From assembly GCF_001413955.1 (NCBI RefSeq), contig NZ_LCTZ01000002.1, positions 4,054,403 to 4,118,402 on the forward strand: a DNA stretch of 64,000 nt, read 5' to 3'. Below the pieces are notes generated by a model. That model was not told the DNA's origin and did not search any database. It was given only the letters and a program-made list of their open reading frames with translations. Position numbers and translations under genes: made by a program. Shown here in pieces: positions 60,938 to 64,000 of the stretch (its first letter is position 1; each line of letters opens with the position of its first letter). This DNA comes from Flagellimonas eckloniae (GTDB lineage Bacteria; Bacteroidota; Bacteroidia; Flavobacteriales; Flavobacteriaceae).

Positions 60938-63035
60938 ATGGGCTCGAAAAATTGTTCAGTTTTGTATTCTATTCCAAAGTATATTTTGTTTAGGACAGCA
61001 AATTATGGTAGACCAAAATTACACTGTTGAGGAACTTGTCAAGGACATCCTGGTAGATAGTGGTTTGTGCGCAAACCTTTAATTTTCAATCATCCACCGG
61101 AACAATCGAAGGCATTAACGGAATTGGTTATTTCAATTCCAACGGCAGTAATTTTAGCTATGGGGAAGGTATAGTTATCTCTTCAGGTAACGTTTTAGAT
61201 GCTGTGGGGCCAAACAATTTTACTGGAAGTTCAGGGTCCGAAACCTGGTTAGGAGATAGTGATTTGGCAAACATCACTGGCACTAGTAATCCTTTTCAAC
61301 CGCTTCCTATATAAGTTTTGATTTTATATCATTAACAAACCGCATAAGTTTTAATTTTCTTTTTGCCTCGGAAGAATACCAAGATGATTTTCAATGCACG
61401 TTTTCGGATGTTTTTGCTTTTATTCTAACAGATTCAAATGGAAACTCCACTAACCTTGCCCTTGTTCCTGGCACCGAGGACCTTGTTTCTGCTACAACAA
61501 TAAGACCAGGGGTGTCGGGAATATGTGAAGCACAAAATATAGGGTTTTATGGCCGTTCCAACAATGATGATTCAGCTATCTCTATGGCCGGAATGACCAG
61601 AAGTATGGTTGCAGCCTCAGAAGTTACACCTGGAGAGGTTTATAGTATTAAACTGGTTATAGCTGATAATTTGGACTCCGCATTGGATTCAGCAGTCTTT
61701 CTGGAAGGTAGTAGCTTTTCTACTGATGTTGGACTTGGGGAAGATAGAACCGTCCAAAATGGACAACCATCTGTGCATCGGTGAAACTTATGAATTGGAT
61801 GCCACTTCCACAGGTGCCCTGTCCTATCAATGGTATAGAAACAACCAGAGACTTCCCCAGTTTGATGATACACCGGTTATAAATATTTCACAAGATGGAA
61901 CTTATGACGTTATTGTTGATTTTTTCATCAACCTGCTCCTTTTCTGGAATGATTGAAATTGAATATGTTCCTGCACCCTCCCCATGTGGAAAATACGCCT
62001 TTAGCATCTCACTACCTGTGATTTTGATAACGATGGGGAGGAAGCCATCGACTTAACTCAAAATAGTCCACTTATTCTAGGCAATCAAGACGCTGGAATC
62101 TATCAGGTCAATTACTACAGGTATAATAGGGATGCTGAAAATTTTGAAAATGAAATTGAAAGACCCAATAGATAATTTCCCTTCACAAACCCAAGAGACA
62201 ATTTATGCTCGTATTTCATCTGGAAACAGCTGTTATGAAATTGCATCCTTTATAGTAAACCTTAGACAAATATCTTTTGAGGCATCTTTGGAAGAAGAGT
62301 ATATGATTTGTGTTGATGAAGAAGGGTTTCCCATAGGCGACCTACCAGTCTTAGATACTGGTTTATCAACTATAGATTATTCTTTTACTTGGTATTAACA
62401 ATTCCTAATGATTCTGAAGGCCAAATACAGAATGAGAACGATAGCACCCACTCAGCAATGTCACCGGGCCTATATTCTGGTGGAAATTACCAACTTGCAG
62501 TATGGATGTTCCAACTTACTCCTAACCTCAGTTTCAGCAATTCCTCCCCCACCCACACTTTTTTGAGATTGATATTTTAAGTGACCTCTTTTCTGATGTA
62601 CACTACTGTTTCCATTAGAACGGAAAACAATGATTCTTACATGTTCGCAATTGACAATGGTACATTTGTGGAAAATCCCATTTTTGAAAATTTAGTCCGG
62701 TGGAAAACATACGGCCCATATTCAGAATATTTATGGATGTGAAATTTACTCCCAAGATTTGTTTTTTGTGGATTACCCCACGTTTTTTCACTCCCAATGG
62801 TGACGGAATCAACGACACATGGAAAATAGATGGCTTAACAGAGATACAGAATCCAGAAATCACCATTTACGATAGATTTGGAGTCATTCAACAGCAATTT
62901 CAAGGCGAAGTTGAATGGGATGGTACCCGAAATGGAAATCAGGTTTTAGCTTCCGACTACTGGTTTAAAATTTCTTATGAAAATACTGAAGGAGTTCCAA
63001 AGGAATATAAAAGCCATTTCACACTAAAAAGATAA
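60938..63035 (+). pseudogene. Reverse copy of the T9SS type B surface protein gene, many frameshifts
   Basis: Corresponds to the gene at 52132-54207. It is broken into at least eight frame segments by one- and two-base indels, including an extra G just after the ATG. The sorting domain at the end (FFTPNGDGINDTW to HFTLKR) is readable. The left arm is uninterrupted over 690 codons, so these are not real mutations in a functional second gene. Confidence 0.88.
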
Positions 63036-63041
63036 TTAGTG

Positions 63042-64000
63042 TTAACCTCGTTCCAAAATAGCTCTGTTAATTTTCTTGATAAGTGCTGGGCCTTCATAGA
63101 CAAAACCAGTATACAATTGAATAAGGTCAGCGCCTGCATCCAATTTTTCCAAAGCGTCTTCCGGGGAATGAATCCCCCCTACTCCAATTATAGGAAACGC
63201 CTTATTGCTTTTTTTCTGATAAAAATCGAATTACCTCCGTGCTTCGCTTTGCAAGAGGTTTTCCGCTTAACCTCCCTTTTTCCTCGGTCAATATTAGATG
63301 TGAACTTAGATTTTTTCTAGAAATAGTGGTATTGGTGGCAATAATTCCCTCAATCGCGGTATCAGCCATAATGGCAACAATATCCAATAATTGGTCATCA
63401 CTTAAATCAGGTGCAATTTTTAGTAAAATCGGTTTTTCTTTAGATTTGTATTTCTGTGCCAATTTTCCGTTCTGCCTTTTAAGTTTTTTCAATAGATTGG
63501 TCAACGGTTTTTTATCCTGAAGTTCGCGAAGCCCCGGAGTATTGGGAGAACTTACATTGACTACAAAATAGTCCACATGTTCAAAAAGTGCTTCAAAACA
63601 GATCAAATAATCTTTTATGGCATCTTCATTGGCTGTTACTTTGTTCTTTCCAATGTTACCACCAATAATCACACGGTGTTCTTTTTTCAGCTGTTCCACA
63701 GCTTCAAAAACTCCCTTGTTGTTAAAACCCATTCGATTGATAATTCCCTGGTCTCCAACTAACCTGAATAGTCTTTTCTTTGGGTTTCCCTCTTGAGGTT
63801 TTGGTGTAAGCGTTCCAATCTCTACAAATCCGAATCCAAAGTCGGAAAACTCATTATAAAGCTTTGCATCCTTATCAAAGCCTGCTGCAAGTCCAACTGG
63901 GTTTCTAAATTTTAGGCCAAAGATTTCTTTTTCCAATTTGGGGTCATCTAAGACAAATAATTTTCTGAACAATCTATTCAACCCTAACTTAGAAAGTATC
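63042..64000 (-). pseudogene. Reverse copy of pyrD, one frame error, cut by window edge
   Basis: Matches pyrD at 51168-52125. The first about 260 visible codons are intact; an extra base in an A-run (seven against six) near 63205 breaks the frame before [10 protein letters not shown]. The N-terminal end lies beyond the window. Confidence 0.88.

Larger units (their letters stand above)
57633..64000. repeat. Inverted repeat, right arm, reaches window edge
   Basis: Reverse complement of 51168-57497, about 35 bp longer because of scattered insertions. The stretch nearest the loop (57.6-59.2 kb) and the pyrD part (63.2-64.0 kb) are nearly exact. The middle (59.2-63.0 kb) has many one-base indels, mainly in homopolymers, that break all its genes. 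Confidence 0.95.

Overview
The window looks like the chromosome of a marine member of the Flavobacteriaceae (Bacteroidota). Evidence for this is the low GC, the near absence of Shine-Dalgarno sequences, promoters with the Bacteroidota -7 element TAnnTTTG, a type IX secretion cargo protein, a DnaJ with a reduced zinc finger, an NtrC-type regulator without a DNA-binding domain, a cyclophilin-FKBP fusion, and a PL7 alginate lyase. The Maribacter/Zobellia/Muricauda group is a reasonable guess, but only an inference.

Layout. 1-2.4 kb (minus strand) holds amt and glnK for ammonium uptake and its PII regulator, a FluC fluoride channel and two tiny membrane proteins. 2.5-22.1 kb is ordinary core genome: a MazG-like pyrophosphatase, ilvE, mnmD, a TIGR01777 epimerase, grpE-dnaJ, a Na-type ABC exporter, MscS, a sigma-54 response regulator, PPK2, and M28 peptidase genes. 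It continues with secreted proteins including a subclass B1 metallo-beta-lactamase, an ankyrin/PD40 protein and an alginate lyase. 33.1-51 kb is again core genome after the recombinase: dual PPIase, cold-shock protein, peroxiredoxin, BASS transporter, acyltransferase, M14 peptidase, ABC exporter, nusB-DUF1573-yajC, pepT and pyrD.

The unusual region is 22.1-33.1 kb. It holds about twelve small, mostly unrecognised minus-strand gene units, each separated from the next by a 70-470 bp imperfectly palindromic element that starts with AAC and ends with GTT. At the right edge, a tyrosine recombinase is transcribed away from the array. In ten consecutive units the bases next to the left GTT are complementary to the bases next to the right AAC, and this 8-14 bp core differs from unit to unit. 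That is the defining signature of integron gene cassettes (G/TT crossover point, cassette-specific core, folded attC). The mismatches in most of the stems become G.T wobbles on the plus strand, which is the strand opposite the cassette coding strand, as for the recombinogenic bottom strand of attC. The recombinase has the integron-integrase-like SPLD C-terminus but lacks the extra insertion that defines IntI and has an additional N-terminal domain. I propose a Bacteroidota integron-like cassette system; a 280 bp nested-hairpin element has also inserted into two of its sites.

The right end, 51.17-64.0 kb, is one large inverted repeat. The arm 51.17-57.50 kb is repeated in reverse from 57.63 kb to the window edge around a 135 bp loop. 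Both arms carry one-base indels, mostly in homopolymers and at different places, so each arm repairs the other. This is best explained as a fold-back assembly or amplification artefact at a contig end, not as real gene duplication. Genes in the second arm should not be counted as paralogues.
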